NCBI GenBank assembly: GCA_009733575.1
Contig: ML769916.1
Location: 1-34,554 of the forward strand
Reading direction: 5' to 3'
DNA: 34,554 nucleotides
DNA from: Gymnopus androsaceus JB14
Lineage: Eukaryota > Basidiomycota > Agaricomycetes > Agaricales > Omphalotaceae
A program made the position numbers and the translations under genes. How positions within the stretch are numbered: the stretch's first letter is position 1; every line of letters starts with the position of its first letter. Under the pieces are notes generated by a model. That model was given only the letters and a program-made list of their open reading frames with translations, ran no database searches and was not told the origin of the DNA. Positions 18,136 through 29,900 of the stretch are shown here, piece after piece.

Positions 18136-21097
18136 ATGCAAAAACAAGGATATGCAAAAGAGGTAGTGAGTCATCTGGAGGCCACTGCCAGATTTACGGC
18201 GACAGAAGACTTCTCTGCACCGGAGTTTGACATGCCCGTTAACGAACATGACCTTCCTGAGGATTGTGGCTTTGTTTTGCATGGAGGTGATGGTGCGGAC
18301 GGCAATTCAGATTGGGAGGATTCTGATCAGGATGAGGGACTCACAAGAACTAAGGAGAAGATGAGAAAGCTCATGAAGAGGCAGTACAAAGATTTCCGAA
18401 TGCATCAAGACCGGACAGACAAGACGTGGCAGAATTTTGCGGGTCAGATGGATGAAATGATTGTTGTGTATATGGATTGGGACTATGTAGAGAGGAAGAA
18501 GGTCAGGTCTACCCGCGAGCCTGTGGAGACTTTAGAGCTTGACGTTGTGGACATGTTTGGTAGGCAGCTTCTGCTTTTGTTGTTGTTTTGGTTGAACTAA
18601 TGCTTACTAGGGTCATCTACTCAGCAAGTTCCTATCCTCCAAGGCCTTTCCCATGACTGCTCTAGCATCATTCTCGCAGGACTACTTCCAACCACTCCTC
18701 TTTCTCATAAAACTGCTATCACCATCCACACCATTTCCTTGTACCATTGTTTATTCACGCGCTGCCCAAAGCTGGGCATTCAGCCCTTCATGAAAGCCTT
18801 GTGCAATTTGGAAGGCCTTCCGTTCAAACTATATCTTTCAATGCAGATGTCCATTGCGTTTGATGTCTATGTCGCTATCTTGAATGGCGTCTGTCTCCGG
18901 GTGCTGAAAACTCTTGGCCGAGATGGCCCCAACTGGCGTATGCTGAACACCTGTCCTCGTTGCCAATATTGTCTTCAGGAAGAGGATAAGCTAGATGTTC
19001 GTATGCTAGCTACCTTTGATGGCAACGACTCCTTGAGGAGGGTGGAACAAACCAATGACTCAAAACTAGATAGCTCAGCTGACAACGCTGGACCAGCTTT
19101 AGCACCTTCAAGGGAACAGTTTGACTGCTGCATTGGTGGTGGGGATTACTTTCTCTCACCAGCAGAGGTGGATGAATGTGAGGAGAAGAATTGGGGACAG
19201 GTTCATAGCTTGGAGGACATCAGCCTTACGCCTGCTGAACAGCATCTTTGGGCTGAAGGTCGCTGTGAGGAGAGATGGCATAACGCGCAAGATAAGAACA
19301 CTGCTCGCTTGGTGGGGAGGTTTATGGAGTGTGGGTGGTTTGCCTTCCTTTGTTGCCACATGATGTTACTCAAGTGCTGCAACATGATTCGTAGTGGAGA
19401 GCAGTGAGTCTTCTAATCTCCAAACTTGTTCTGGTGCTGATATTACCTTTTTTTCTTACAGATCAAAGTATCCATTGTCAATGCTTTGCCACTATATGTC
19501 GGCTGAGGTAGAGGAGTGTAGGGCTACAGGAGAAGGAAGGCCAGAGGGGAAGCTTGCTATCTCTTACAATGTGCATTGCAAGCTCTCGAAGACAGTCAAG
19601 AGGAGCCCATTGAAGAATCTGGCAGAATGGTGCAACTACCTTCCCGTCATTGGCACTATGCACGGCTATGCTCACAAGCAAGAATGCCAATTGCTTTTCC
19701 TCATGCTTTATATTGTTGGGACAGGTATTGAAGATGGTGAGGCCTGCGAGCATTATTTCAACGTCACTAATGCCTTGGCTGGAATAACTTGTCACCAGTC
19801 CATCTTCCACTGCCGCCAAGCCATCGTGGAATTCATCTACTACCATGACAACCTTGAAACATACGCCAAGTCAAGTTTGTTTATCTACAACAATTACAAG
19901 CAGGCCCTATCAATTCTCCAGGGGCGCAGTGCGGTGGCTAAGGGGATGAGGGAAGCTGGGATTGATGACACCAACACCTTCTACGACTGGCTTGCGGAGG
20001 AGGGGGAGTATCTGCGGAATCTCTCTGAGACTCCTGCAAAGGAAACATTGGAGATGGAATACTTTTTGAAGCTGGAGGGTTTGAATGCTTGTACTGCTCG
20101 CCTCAGAGAAGCATGAGAGGTGTGGCGAAGTTTCAAACAAGGTGCTCATGACCAAGGCCCTGCGGTGGAGAGGAAGGTTTCGCATGAAATGGAAAATGAG
20201 CGCAAGCTCATTGCAGACTGTCAGGCTTTGGAATGGAAGTTGGAGATTGATCAATGGTGGTTGGAGGGGTCAGAAAAATGGTGTGCTGCAAGGAAGATGG
20301 TGAGGGAGGCATCCTATTGGAAGGCTCTGGATAAGCTTGAGGGATTGCTCGTTGCTCGTATGTTTGAGATGACAAGGTTAAATGTGGCAGGAACTGGTAT
20401 GTTTTGTTTTTTGAGATTGTGACGGCCACCTTAGCAATGCTTGACAGGTTACAAGATGCGGAAACATATTGCGAATGCTCTCAAACTGCGGTTGAAATCA
20501 ATCCAAACCGCAATTGCTGCCTACAACCAAGTGGCAGCTGCTCTATCGCCTCCTCACAGCTTAGTTTCTTGGGAAGATATTGTTGAATTCTCCTATTTAT
20601 CTGAGTTTGATATCCTTTGTGACACACGCGAAGATGTTCAGGAGCAAAGGTGGGCAACTCAAAAGAACTGCATGCTCATGCAGGAGCTCTTTAAGTTGAT
20701 TTGCACCAAGAATGAGCTGCCACGTCTTCATTTGGAAATACAGCGACTACTCACTTACATTCGAGATGAAGAACACAGGCTCAAGACTGTTGCTGATTGC
20801 TTGGACGCAAGTGATCCAGCTCTAGCGCTTCAAGTTTGTCTCCATTGGCAGGAAAGAGGTCGCTTCAATGACCTCCATCATTGAAGGCTCCTCTCAATTA
20901 AGCGCTTGGATGGCTTCAACTTTGCCAACAACAAGCATTTTTGGCCCGGTACGTTGTTGAAGCAGCAGAGTGGTGATGCAGAAGCAGCAGAGTGGGTTGA
21001 AGGCAGCGTTGAGAGTGATGTAGAGGAGGAGGATGATGATGATGAGATAGATGGTGAACTCAATGTTGCTTTGTCTATAGCTACCGACTTAGAATAG
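18136..21097 (+). pseudogene. KDZ1 transposase (KDZ superfamily), two in-frame stops
   Basis: Catalyses transposition of KDZ1. Exons are 18136 (or upstream)-18559, 18611-19403, 19462-20396 and 20448-21097; introns of 51, 58 and 51 bp keep frame. The acidic N-terminus is followed by CPKLGIQPFMKALCNL, the cysteine pair CPRCQYC, the first catalytic-type block LATFDGNDSLRRV, then YNVHCKLSKTVKRSPL, IGTMHGYAHKQECQLLFLML, VGTGIEDGEACEHYFNVTNA, HQSIFHCRQAI and LETYAKSS, all typical KDZ. The second Asp, normally YDxxCK, is Asn here, and two TGA stops (20114-20116 after ARLREA, 20882-20884 after FNDLHH) fit CGA-to-TGA. The tail is Asp/Glu-rich (EEEDDDDEIDGE), ending TAG. The frame is open to the edge of the nested element, so the true start may have been lost. 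Confidence 0.83.
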
Positions 21098-21137
21098 GGT
21101 TATGTATTATACATAGTGGAAGTTGAACTTTGCGGCC

Positions 21138-21351
21138 TTGTCCTAATTTGGCTATGGCGCTTAGTGAGAAAAGCGCCCATAGGCGCCTTCTGATTGCTTC
21201 GATGAGTCCTAAGTCCGAAATCCGGTCGGAATAAGGTAATATTTCATTAGTTTTAATTGTACCTAGCGGGATTCCCTTAGTAACTTGTGGACAAGTGATA
21301 CTGTACCCTCCCGGGACTTCTGTACAAGTCTCTAGTGGGGACTTACAGGTG
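21138..21351 (-). repeat. Right terminal inverted repeat of KDZ1
   Basis: Complement of 8894-9106, about 97 percent the same by eye. It begins 41 bp after the transposase stop and ends CTTACAGGTG, followed by the duplicated TCCAAACT at 21352-21359. Confidence 0.92.
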
Positions 21352-21365
21352 TCCAAACTTATATA

Positions 21366-21597
21366 CTCATGGCCACGGAAAGTGACGGGCCGGGGACTTG
21401 TCACACACCAGGTTGTTGATACTTTCTTGAATTCTAACAGAAGATACGCAGAATTTTAAGTTGATGGAAATATTATATTAAGGTAGATTGCCTCCCAAAA
21501 AAATTTTGGAGTGCATGGGTTGGCTGTAGTGCTGATGAGAGGGTATCAAAAATATGAGGCTGACAACTGCCGGCCCATCACTTTCTGTGGCCACGAG
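21366..21597. mobile_element. 232-bp MITE with TA duplication
   Basis: The 28-bp ends are inverted copies: CTCATGGCCACGGAAAGTGA at 21366 and its complement near 21597, with three differences, running into GGGCCGG on both sides. TA flanks both ends (21364-21365, 21598-21599). No coding capacity. TA duplication suggests mobilisation by a Tc1/mariner- or PIF-like transposase. Confidence 0.72.
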
Positions 21598-22054
21598 TAG
21601 TATTAAACCACTCTCTCATTATGTCATGCTACAAAACTTAGGATATATACATAAGTATGTAATAATCTAACTATTAAGTAGTGGAAATAATTGATTTAAG
21701 TTGTAGCTATGATTAGGGAGCTGCCTACCCAATCAAAGCTTCAAAAAAATACATACAAAGTAAGCACTTAAACACATTGTTTCTGTTACAGAGTAAGATT
21801 ATTAAGCTATATGTACATCTGGGCAGCTGCCCACCTCTCCCTCAAATGAGGGCAGCTGCCCACCTCTCCTTCAAGTGAGGGCAGCTGCCCACCCAGTTTT
21901 TCACCACTTGGAGATTCACTTTAATCTTTAGACATGAGTTACATTTCACTTATACATTTCACTTATAACTGCATAGCATACATGAGTACATGGGCATACA
22001 TGATAGATAGATGTAACTAATGAAGAAGGTACAATATGCAAAAAGTAATTGGAA
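21598..22054. other. Inner left terminal region of KDZ2
   Basis: The left repeat of KDZ2 resumes here (ACATAAGTATGTAATAATCTAACT and AATAATTGATTT, complementary to about 30520-30565). It is followed by three GGCAGCTGCC motifs spaced exactly 29 bp apart (21822, 21851, 21880). No gene. Confidence 0.65.
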
Positions 22055-22366
22055 TTAATCATCACTCTTATGCTTTGGGAGTTTCACTATAGGTTTTGAG
22101 AGTTGTGCTATGACTCTTGGGGCATCCTCATCATGCTTCTGTTTCCTTCCTTGCCCACCCACTACCTCCCTTTGGTCCGGAATGTTCTTCTCCTTACCAT
22201 GCTTCTTCCCATGCTCCCTATTAAGCTGTGCTTGCTTTCTTGGCTGTTCCTCATTTTCATCTGTCTCCTGCATCTCAACGTGTGCCTTTTGCACAAGACT
22301 TACTTTGTCCCTCCCCTTCCCTGCAATCTTCTTTGGGAGCCGTGTTCCATTGTTGGCCATGGCCAA
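22055..22366 (-). CDS. Lysine-rich hypothetical ORF in KDZ2
   Basis: 103 codons from ATG 22366, very hydrophilic (KKIAGKGRDK, REHGKKHGKEKN, GGQGRKQKHDED). No domain is recognised and splicing to an upstream exon cannot be excluded. Its place between the KDZ2 end and the partner gene, and its basic composition, would suit a small DNA-binding accessory protein, but a chance open frame is also possible. Confidence 0.35.
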   Translation of the reverse strand: MAMANNGTRLPKKIAGKGRDKVSLVQKAHVEMQETDENEEQPRKQAQLNREHGKKHGKEKNIPDQREVVGGQGRKQKHDEDAPRVIAQLSKPIVKLPKHKSDD

Positions 22367-23111
22367 CTCCTCATGCTTCTTTTTGGACCCTAAATAGTGG
22401 TTGTGCCTGTTTGATACTTTTTGTCTAATGTGGTTTTGAGTCCTTGTTTCATTTACTCAATCTTACTCTATGAATTCCAATCTCAATTTTAGTCCAATAG
22501 CCAAACTTGATTTTGGTATCCTTTGTCTTACTAGTACATTCCAACCAAACACTAGTTTGGTATACTAATCTGTATTCTATTCCATATAGTATTGTAATTC
22601 TTGTTTTATAGGCTTTATGAGCCTATTCAAAAAATAGGTGTATCAACAAGAAGCGCACTCTGGATTCAGTGGGTTGATACAAAAATAAAGGAGGGACGTT
22701 TATAGGTTACTTTGAGGCACACTACTGTTGGTACAAATTATAACTGGAGTATAAGCACTGGGCAGAGGAACAGGAGTGAAGTCTTTGTTGAGGGTGTGGA
22801 TTTCTATGTTTTTTAGTTGCTTGCTTGATTTAATTGTACAATCATCTTTGTCATTTCTAAAGAACTGAATCTCAGGATTAGCATAGATTTGTTGGCTGTA
22901 GATGCACACATGGAAGATGGTATGTAACGTGTTATAGGCAGGCGCCTAAATTTATTTTGAGTTTGAGTTTTATAGATCTATAAATCTCTGAATTAATTCT
23001 CAATTCTTATGCATTATGCATAGTTGTTTGAGTTTGTTGAGTTTTGTTTTTGTTGATCTAATGCATCACTCTTACTCTCATTCTTTATTATGCGTAGTTT
23101 CCTTCTGCACC
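22367..23111. other. AT-rich KDZ2 spacer
   Basis: No gene or repeat recognised. It should contain the promoter of the plus-strand partner gene that starts at 23112. Confidence 0.45.
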
Positions 23112-26100
23112 ATGGGCAAACACAAAAACAATCAGAAGTCAGGATCCACTTCCACTCCTACAGCCACTTCTACTGCCTCTCCGTCTGAAGCCACTTCCAA
23201 AAAATCATCCAAAAAATCCAAAAATGCTTCTGCATTGTCTAATCCACTCAAAGAAGCTTCATCCACAACTCCAAGCATAGATACTCACAATACACCACTC
23301 TCTCCAGAAAACAATGAGGAGCATACAAAGGGTAGAAAGAAACACGGTAATCAGGGTACTTTCCATGGTCTTCAGCTGGACTACCTCGAGAAACATCTGC
23401 GGGAATATGCCACTATCACTTTGAGAGGAGATGAAAGCAAGTGGTTATCAAAATTTGCGGACCAATGGTTTACCAAGTGGCTCTGGCACACTGGAGAAGA
23501 ACCGGAGGAATTTGCAGTTCTAGGCAGTGAAGCTGGTGGCATTGAACCTGCAAACACGTTGTCTGAGACAGGGAACTCAACAACTCTCTCAGACAAAGAC
23601 CGACAGACTCTAGTTAATAGGCGTGAAGAACACCATACCCAGGTGAAAGCAAACGGGGCTAAGGTACATATTCTTTTACTCACTATTGCTAGACTATCTG
23701 ACCAACATTTACCTTTAGCAAATAACAAATTGGTTTCGTTGACACATGCAGAAAGCTTCACCAGCCGCAGCTGCTATGGATCCCTTGCAGTCTATGCTTA
23801 AACTGTTGCTTCAGATGGGTAAAGGGTCTCGCTGTTGTACTGAGGATGCAAAGTTTTACATGAAGCACAAGGTTTATAAGCCCAAGGTTGATGAGGTATT
23901 TGAACATCGCGTAAAGGAGGATACAGGCTTGGGGTCATCAGATCACTTGGACTTGTGGGTGAAGATTGCAAGGGAGCTTTGGGAGAAAGAGGATAAATCT
24001 ATTCAAGAAGCAGTCATTGCAGAAAACAAGGAGGCATTTGAAAGGCTTCAGAACCTGCAGGAAAGATTGGTGGAAGGAGGTGGACTCACTTGGAATGATT
24101 TGGGTGAGGAGCAGGAGGAGGAGATGCATGACTTGTAGGTGGTTTTGCCCTTTCATATTTTCTATATACTGACTACATTGCTTAGTTTGAGAGCTTGATT
24201 GGTTACGCTGCTGCTCCAACTGCTTCTGGATCTTCTCCAATTGCACACGGGATTGTCCTTCATGCTTTTGGGTGGTGCACCTCCAAGGAATGCAGGAGAG
24301 CAGTTTTATATGATGATGTGGGTACAGCTTAGTCATTTTTTGCTGTTTCTAACTGCAGTTTCAGGGTCAGCGCGGGTAAGTGTCCAGGCCTAAATCCTCG
24401 GAAATAGGAGCATTGGCATACAAACTACTTCATGAAGTATGTTGTTGGGATGTTCATGATGTTTATGAGTAACAAAGACCCTGGTAAGTGTTTGTATGTT
24501 GATGAAGAGGAAGATGTTTGACAGGCTATATACTTAGGTGGCAATTTTGATGATCCTAGCAAGAACACTGGGACCAGCACTCATACTACTGGCAGTGCAA
24601 TGGCTATCAACAAAATCTTGAGTGATGGTTCATTGCTGAGTATGCCCAGTGAAGATATGACAAAGGTCCAAGTGAAGAACAAGGTTAGATCAAAGAAGTG
24701 GAAAAAGGGAAGCACTAGCAGCAAATCTCAGAAACAACAGGTGCAATCTCAAGGTGATACTAAGAGAGACAACTCAGAATCAGAAGCCAAGTCCATCAGT
24801 GATCCTACTGTTGAGGCAAATCCTTCACACATGCTTGTTCATTCTGCATTGCCTCAGAGGAAGTCAGGAGGGCTAGAGCCTGCTATGCCTTTGCCAGGTG
24901 GTCCTCAGGTTATGGGACCAATGTTATTGCCTTCCAAACTTGCTATCAATTACATGCAGAGGGTGATGACAAACAGGGAGAGGTGAATGGAGCTTGATGT
25001 GCTTGATAGCCTTCCTGCTTGTGCTTTCCATGACCATGTCAAATTTCTAGAGGAGCAAATGACTCAGTGGGATATGACTCACAATATAGTTCAACTGTGC
25101 GAGACAGCGTACTGGGCATTGAAGCACTCAGAGGAGTGCAATTAACTGCCACAACCATATGGCCAAGTTGCTCCTGATGGTCTTGAGATGCTCGAGGGTC
25201 CTTCTACTGCTATTGGGTCCAATCCTTCTTCCCCTGCTCCTGACACTCCAAAGGACAGTCTGGTTGTGGCACCTGAGGCCCCTTCTTTGACATCTGATGC
25301 CTCCAATCCTTCCTCCCCTCCTCCCAATACTCAATAAGTTGACCAGGTTGATGTTGAGATATCCGAGGCTGATTCCTTTGCAGTCAATGGCTCCAATCCC
25401 TCTTTGTCTACCCCCAGTGGTCAGCAAGTCACTCCATCCGATCCTCAGCCGCCTGTATTGACCATGAAGGCAAAGGAAAGACCAAAGGCAAGACCTAAAC
25501 AAAAGACAACTGCAACAAATGTCAATGCACCTGCGGATATTGACAGGACCCCTCCTGTAACTCCCATTCGCAAAACGCCACCTGTGGCTCCAATCTATCC
25601 TTTAACTACAACAAAAGCACTTCCTGAGCCTTTCTGCGCTGCTTTTGTGCCTGCTAGTCCAAAGCATTGAGTCATTCATTCCCGGGAGTCTCCAGAACAT
25701 GCATCATCAGCTCTGGCCCCTGACATAGCTTGATGGCCAAAGTGGGCTCAAGAGTCGTATGGTGAGATGCTTGCTGAGGAGTCTGTGAATGCAGAGGATA
25801 CTGTAGCTTGGACAAAAGCAATGGTTACTTGGGGGGTACTTGAAGAGGCCCACGCTTGGCAGAATCTCATTGGGAATGTAAGTTACTCTGTCATTTTTTA
25901 CTTTGACATTGTAATACTGATTGGGTTATGACATCCATCATTTTGTATAGCACGTGCGACTTTCTCTACAGATTCCCGTCCTGAAATAATCAAAGACTTT
26001 TTCAAGAATCGCAAAGCACCGTGGCTGGTACTGGGTAAGGGTAAGGATACTTATGGCTCTGCAAAGGAATTCGGCGAGGCATAGTGGACTTGGTGGTCCA

Positions 26101-26485
26101 TGATTTCACCGGAATGGAGGGAGCAGGATTTGATGGGAAGGATCATCCCGCAGGGTAATGGTGATGGGATGTGGGAAGGGTTTGAGCAGCCTGCTCAAAT
26201 GGGTATGCTGAGCATTCTGGTTGCCCTTTGTTGGTGGTATCTACACAGTGAGTTGGATAGTGAGCATGCAGACTGTCTGATTGCACTGGGAGATGTAGTT
26301 GCAGTAATGGAGGATATTGCTTACGTTAAAGGGTGCATTTACCTTTTTCCCCAGTTACTTTGTTTATTAATTTTGCTTTTTACAGTGCATACAATGGACG
26401 ACAAACCAAGAAACGTGGTGGTGACTCAGTTGTTGAGGAAGAATCCCCTCCGCGGAAGTGTACTTGTGCATCAGGTGGCATTTGA
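23112..26485 (+). pseudogene. KDZ2 partner protein gene with stops
   Basis: A second KDZ-linked partner gene, different in sequence from that of KDZ1. The start CACCATGG gives MGKHKNNQKSGS. Exon 1 (23112-23663) is Ser/Thr/Lys-rich, then HGLQLDYLEKHLREY and FADQWFTKWLW. Introns 23664-23751 and 24135-24185 keep frame into YMKHKVYKPKVDEVFEHRVK, WVKIARELWEKED and IGYAAAPTASGSSPIAHG. The region 24350-24560 is frame-damaged. An open stretch from about 24560 to 25877 is Ser/Pro-rich with stops at 24984-24986, 25143-25145, 25335-25337, 25668-25670 and 25731-25733, all in the same frame. The last part has RPEIIKDFFKNRKAPW, WTWWSMISPEWRE (TAG 26082-26084 just before) and NGRQTKKRGGD, ending TGA at 26483-26485. 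All listed stops can come from CGA, CAA or CAG. Role unknown. Confidence 0.62.
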
Positions 26486-26614
26486 TTATCCTTGGTGCCT
26501 CTTGTTTGGATTCAGATTTGGACAATTAGCAATGCAATGTAGTGCAAACACCTGTATATAAATCAATGAATTGTTTGTATATAAAGTGCTTTGTTTCCGT
26601 CTAAGTTAAAGTAG

Positions 26615-26825
26615 GTGTTGTTATGCATAACAGGTTAAACTATGGATTTAACTGTTATGTGTAACAGTAAGTAATGCATAACAATTAAAGTGAGCCTAAG
26701 TAGTGTTATGCAAACTTAACTGTTATGCATAACAATTAGTAATGCATAACAGTTAAAAAATGAGCTCAAGTAGAGTTATGCAAGCTTAACTGTTATGCAT
26801 GGCAGTTAAATTAGTGCTGAATTTG
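26615..26825. repeat. Cluster of TGTTATGCATAACA palindromes
   Basis: Six or more full or partial copies of TTAACTGTTATGCATAACA in both phases, including a duplicated segment of about 70 bp beginning AAGTAG(T/A)GTTATGCAA. It lies between the partner gene and the transposase, so it may be a regulatory or binding-site cluster, or a small degraded inverted-repeat element. Confidence 0.7.
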
Positions 26826-26943
26826 GTTATTACCTTTTTGGGATAATGCCAAGAGCTGCTAAGTACCGGCATTTGACCAATCCCCCAGTTTCTCGGGTAA
26901 AGTAGCCAAGCCCCGGCAATGCTCCAGAGCCCCGATAGCTATT

Positions 26944-29900
26944 GGCTAGTAATGTATTACTTGTGCCCAAGACTTATTGGGTTGTAATGCGTAGACTGCA
27001 CAACTACTGCTGATCCAGCTAATTTGGAGTGGCCTATTTCCTTGTTCTCTGGTGTACCCCACTCTTGCAGTCAATATCCATGTATTGGACTTTGTGAGAC
27101 GGTTACTCCTCCATATTGCACCCAATTACACTGCTTGATGTAGTGCTGCAACAGACTTCTTGGCCTCACAAGGTTATTACCTGCCTGGAGATGATCCATT
27201 AAGACGCCGTTTTGCAAATGCCCTGCAGTGGTTTATGTCTCTGAGCAACATGGCGACTGCACATATTGACACAATCCTGCAACGAGTTCATGTTGAGAAT
27301 ATACCAGAGGCATACGCTACTGCCTTGCACTTGAATCCCAAGTCCCATTGTCAGGGTCAGTCCCCGAGAACAGAAGATGGCTTGAGTGATGAAGATGATG
27401 AGCAGCCCAGGGCTGCTAGGTGTTACCATTGAGGATGTTGTCAATGGAGAAGTTGAAGAAATGGAAACACATAAGCCCAATGCTAGGCACTCTACACAAG
27501 GCATTACCATTGAGGACATTGTCGATGAATAGGTTGAAGAGACAGAAACTTGTAAACACGCCAGGACCAATTCTGACTCTAGTGATGAGTGGGATCCTTC
27601 AGAAGAGCAAGTCCCACTGTCACGATCCAGCGAGTATCTTTGTTCACAGTGTCCACTCTGTTTTGGAGGGAAAAAGTGGTAAGTCTGCAATCACAGGGTT
27701 TTGGCTTACACGACACTGACCAATTGTTTGCTAGTGAAAGTATTATTGTTGCAGCTGATGCTTGCTTTACGCAAAAGCATAGTGCACAGAAGTGTGGCTG
27801 GGACCCTCCTTGTACTCACCCCAACACATATTTTATTCCAGAGGAGGAGGTGAATGCATGGAAGCATTATGCAGACTGTATCTGGTTGCAAAAGCAGAAC
27901 CAGCCTCCTCCACCCAAACAAACTAAACCTGACCATACACATGACAACAAGCAGGACCACTGCAAAGAAGGTTTACGGGTGCCAAAATCAGTGCTGGATG
28001 GATGTCTGACTAGCTTCACAGCTGCAGATGAAGCGCATATAAAGGGGAGCACCCGTTTTTTCAATGTCATGGCCAACATGACACTGCTTTGCTGCCATGA
28101 CCGTCCTCTGTTCACTGTCAATATGGATACACCTGGAGAGGGTCAGCACTATGTATTAGCATTATTTGCTAAACTATTCAAAAACCTTCCGCACAATACC
28201 ATCATCCGATTTCTCTATGATATCAGTTGCCAATTACACCGCAGCTGTATCAAGTGGAGCTTCCTCAAGCCATACATGTCCCGTATGACATTTGTGGTGT
28301 CTATCTTTCATGCATTCGGACATCAGTGGCCTTGCCAGATGATCTACCACCCATAAAAGTATATTGGATGTGGTCTATCTGACGGCAAGGGGTGCGAACA
28401 TCATTGGCATTCACTCAGCTATCTAATTGCATATGGTCAAGTAGTGGGGGTAGGATCTTTGCCTGCACTTTGTTTCAAGAAGGGACTAACTCGGCATTCT
28501 GATAGTATTATGTCTGGATGTACAATCTTGACAGCCAGCTCAACTTCAACAATGAGTAGGGCTTGTCTAAATTGGGGGTCTGGCTCCATTGGAAGGTGAT
28601 TGCTTGTGAGAGCAAGTTGAATGAAGCGGAGGAGGTTCTCAGGAAATATGGTTTCCCAGAAGATGTATTACAGCAGGAGTGGGATGCACAAATCAAGGCT
28701 CAAACAAAGCCTCTTCCTTGTGAGTTGATAAGTTTGGATATCCCATTCTATGAACTAACGTATTATGCCTCCTTCCTGCCTTTCCTGTCCCTTTGGGCTC
28801 TCATACCTAACTGTTTGTTTCATCTTGTCTCATTTTCCTTTATTCATAGGCCAACACAAGAATTGTGGCAAGTCAGCTGTAGAAGAGGCACTGCAATTGC
28901 GGAAAAGTTGTGATGCAGCACTAGACTACGTCAAAGACCTTTGTAAACACATCATGGACACTTCAAGTGTGCCCTGGGAGACTGCAACTGCAGAGCTGGA
29001 ATTGGAAACAGCATTGCAAGTACTGCGCAAGGTGGAGGGAAAGGTGAAGTGGAAAGAAGACAGTCTTGGTGTAAGAGCAAAGCAACAGCTTCAATACCTT
29101 TATGAAAAGTCCATTTCTTACAAAGAAGATGAATGCATGTGCATTGAAGACATGCATTTGAGAACGCCTACGCTCCCATAAGTTTGAACTCAATTGTTTC
29201 AAACGGTCTTATCAGAAGCAACGCAGTGGTAAGACTGTTGAGACTAGGATGTTATGTCAATGCTTACTAGTTTATAGAGCAGATCAACGAACACACCCAA
29301 GACTCGGTAAATTGACAGGATCCTGGTATTGCCAAGCTTACGCGGAAGTATAACAGGCTCTGCAATGACATGGCTACTCTCATCCGACAGAACAAAGCGC
29401 CATGTAATGCAATTGCACCAGTGAAGATTAAGATGGAGGGACTTTTTGACTTGGATGTTGATGACAATATGTGGTTGGTTATTGGACTTGGGTATGATGA
29501 TGATGATAAGGGAGATGGTAGTGCTCCGCCACTTTGGTTGAGCAATGATGACGTACAGGCTGGGATTCGTGCTATGTTGGATAGGGATTGCTGCTTGGAG
29601 GAATGTAAACAGCTGCTGGATGAGCGTAGCGCAATGCAAGAGTGGTTTAGCGAGGAATGGAAAGTAGTGACCATGGCAATGCAGGACAGTAGGTTTTTTT
29701 TAAATTCGCGTCTACAAATAAATAGCTAATGGGTTCTATTCACAAGGATTGGGCCAAGGAGGTCAATATCAGCTGGGTCTCTGAAAGGAGAGACTCTGTT
29801 GTCTTTTTGTTACATGGGAGCGCACCATTGTAGGGGTCCATCAATGGAAGGTTTACCTGATTGGGGGCCTTCAGTGGATGAAGTTGTTGGCGCTCAAGGC

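Larger units (their letters stand above)
8894..21351 (+). mobile_element. KDZ1: 12.46-kb KDZ transposon with TET/JBP-like cargo
   Basis: Both boundaries are defined by 213-214 bp inverted repeats and a perfect 8-bp duplication. Inside, in order: partner gene (minus), RNase H1-N-like gene (plus), basic five-exon gene (minus), TET/JBP-like gene (minus), and KDZ transposase (plus) ending 41 bp before the right repeat. In basidiomycetes KDZ elements are known to be linked with TET/JBP genes, so this set is in character. A further element (15594-18115) sits between the dioxygenase start and the transposase. Most genes carry stops. The copy is inserted within the left terminal repeat of KDZ2. Confidence 0.88.

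Noticed and set aside
21366..21597. Palindromic MITE as part of the KDZ1 terminus
   Set aside because: It lies outside the KDZ1 target duplication and has its own inverted ends with TA flanks.
22700..22909. Minus-strand 69-codon ORF in the KDZ2 spacer
   Set aside because: AT-rich, no motif, no supporting splice or start signals.
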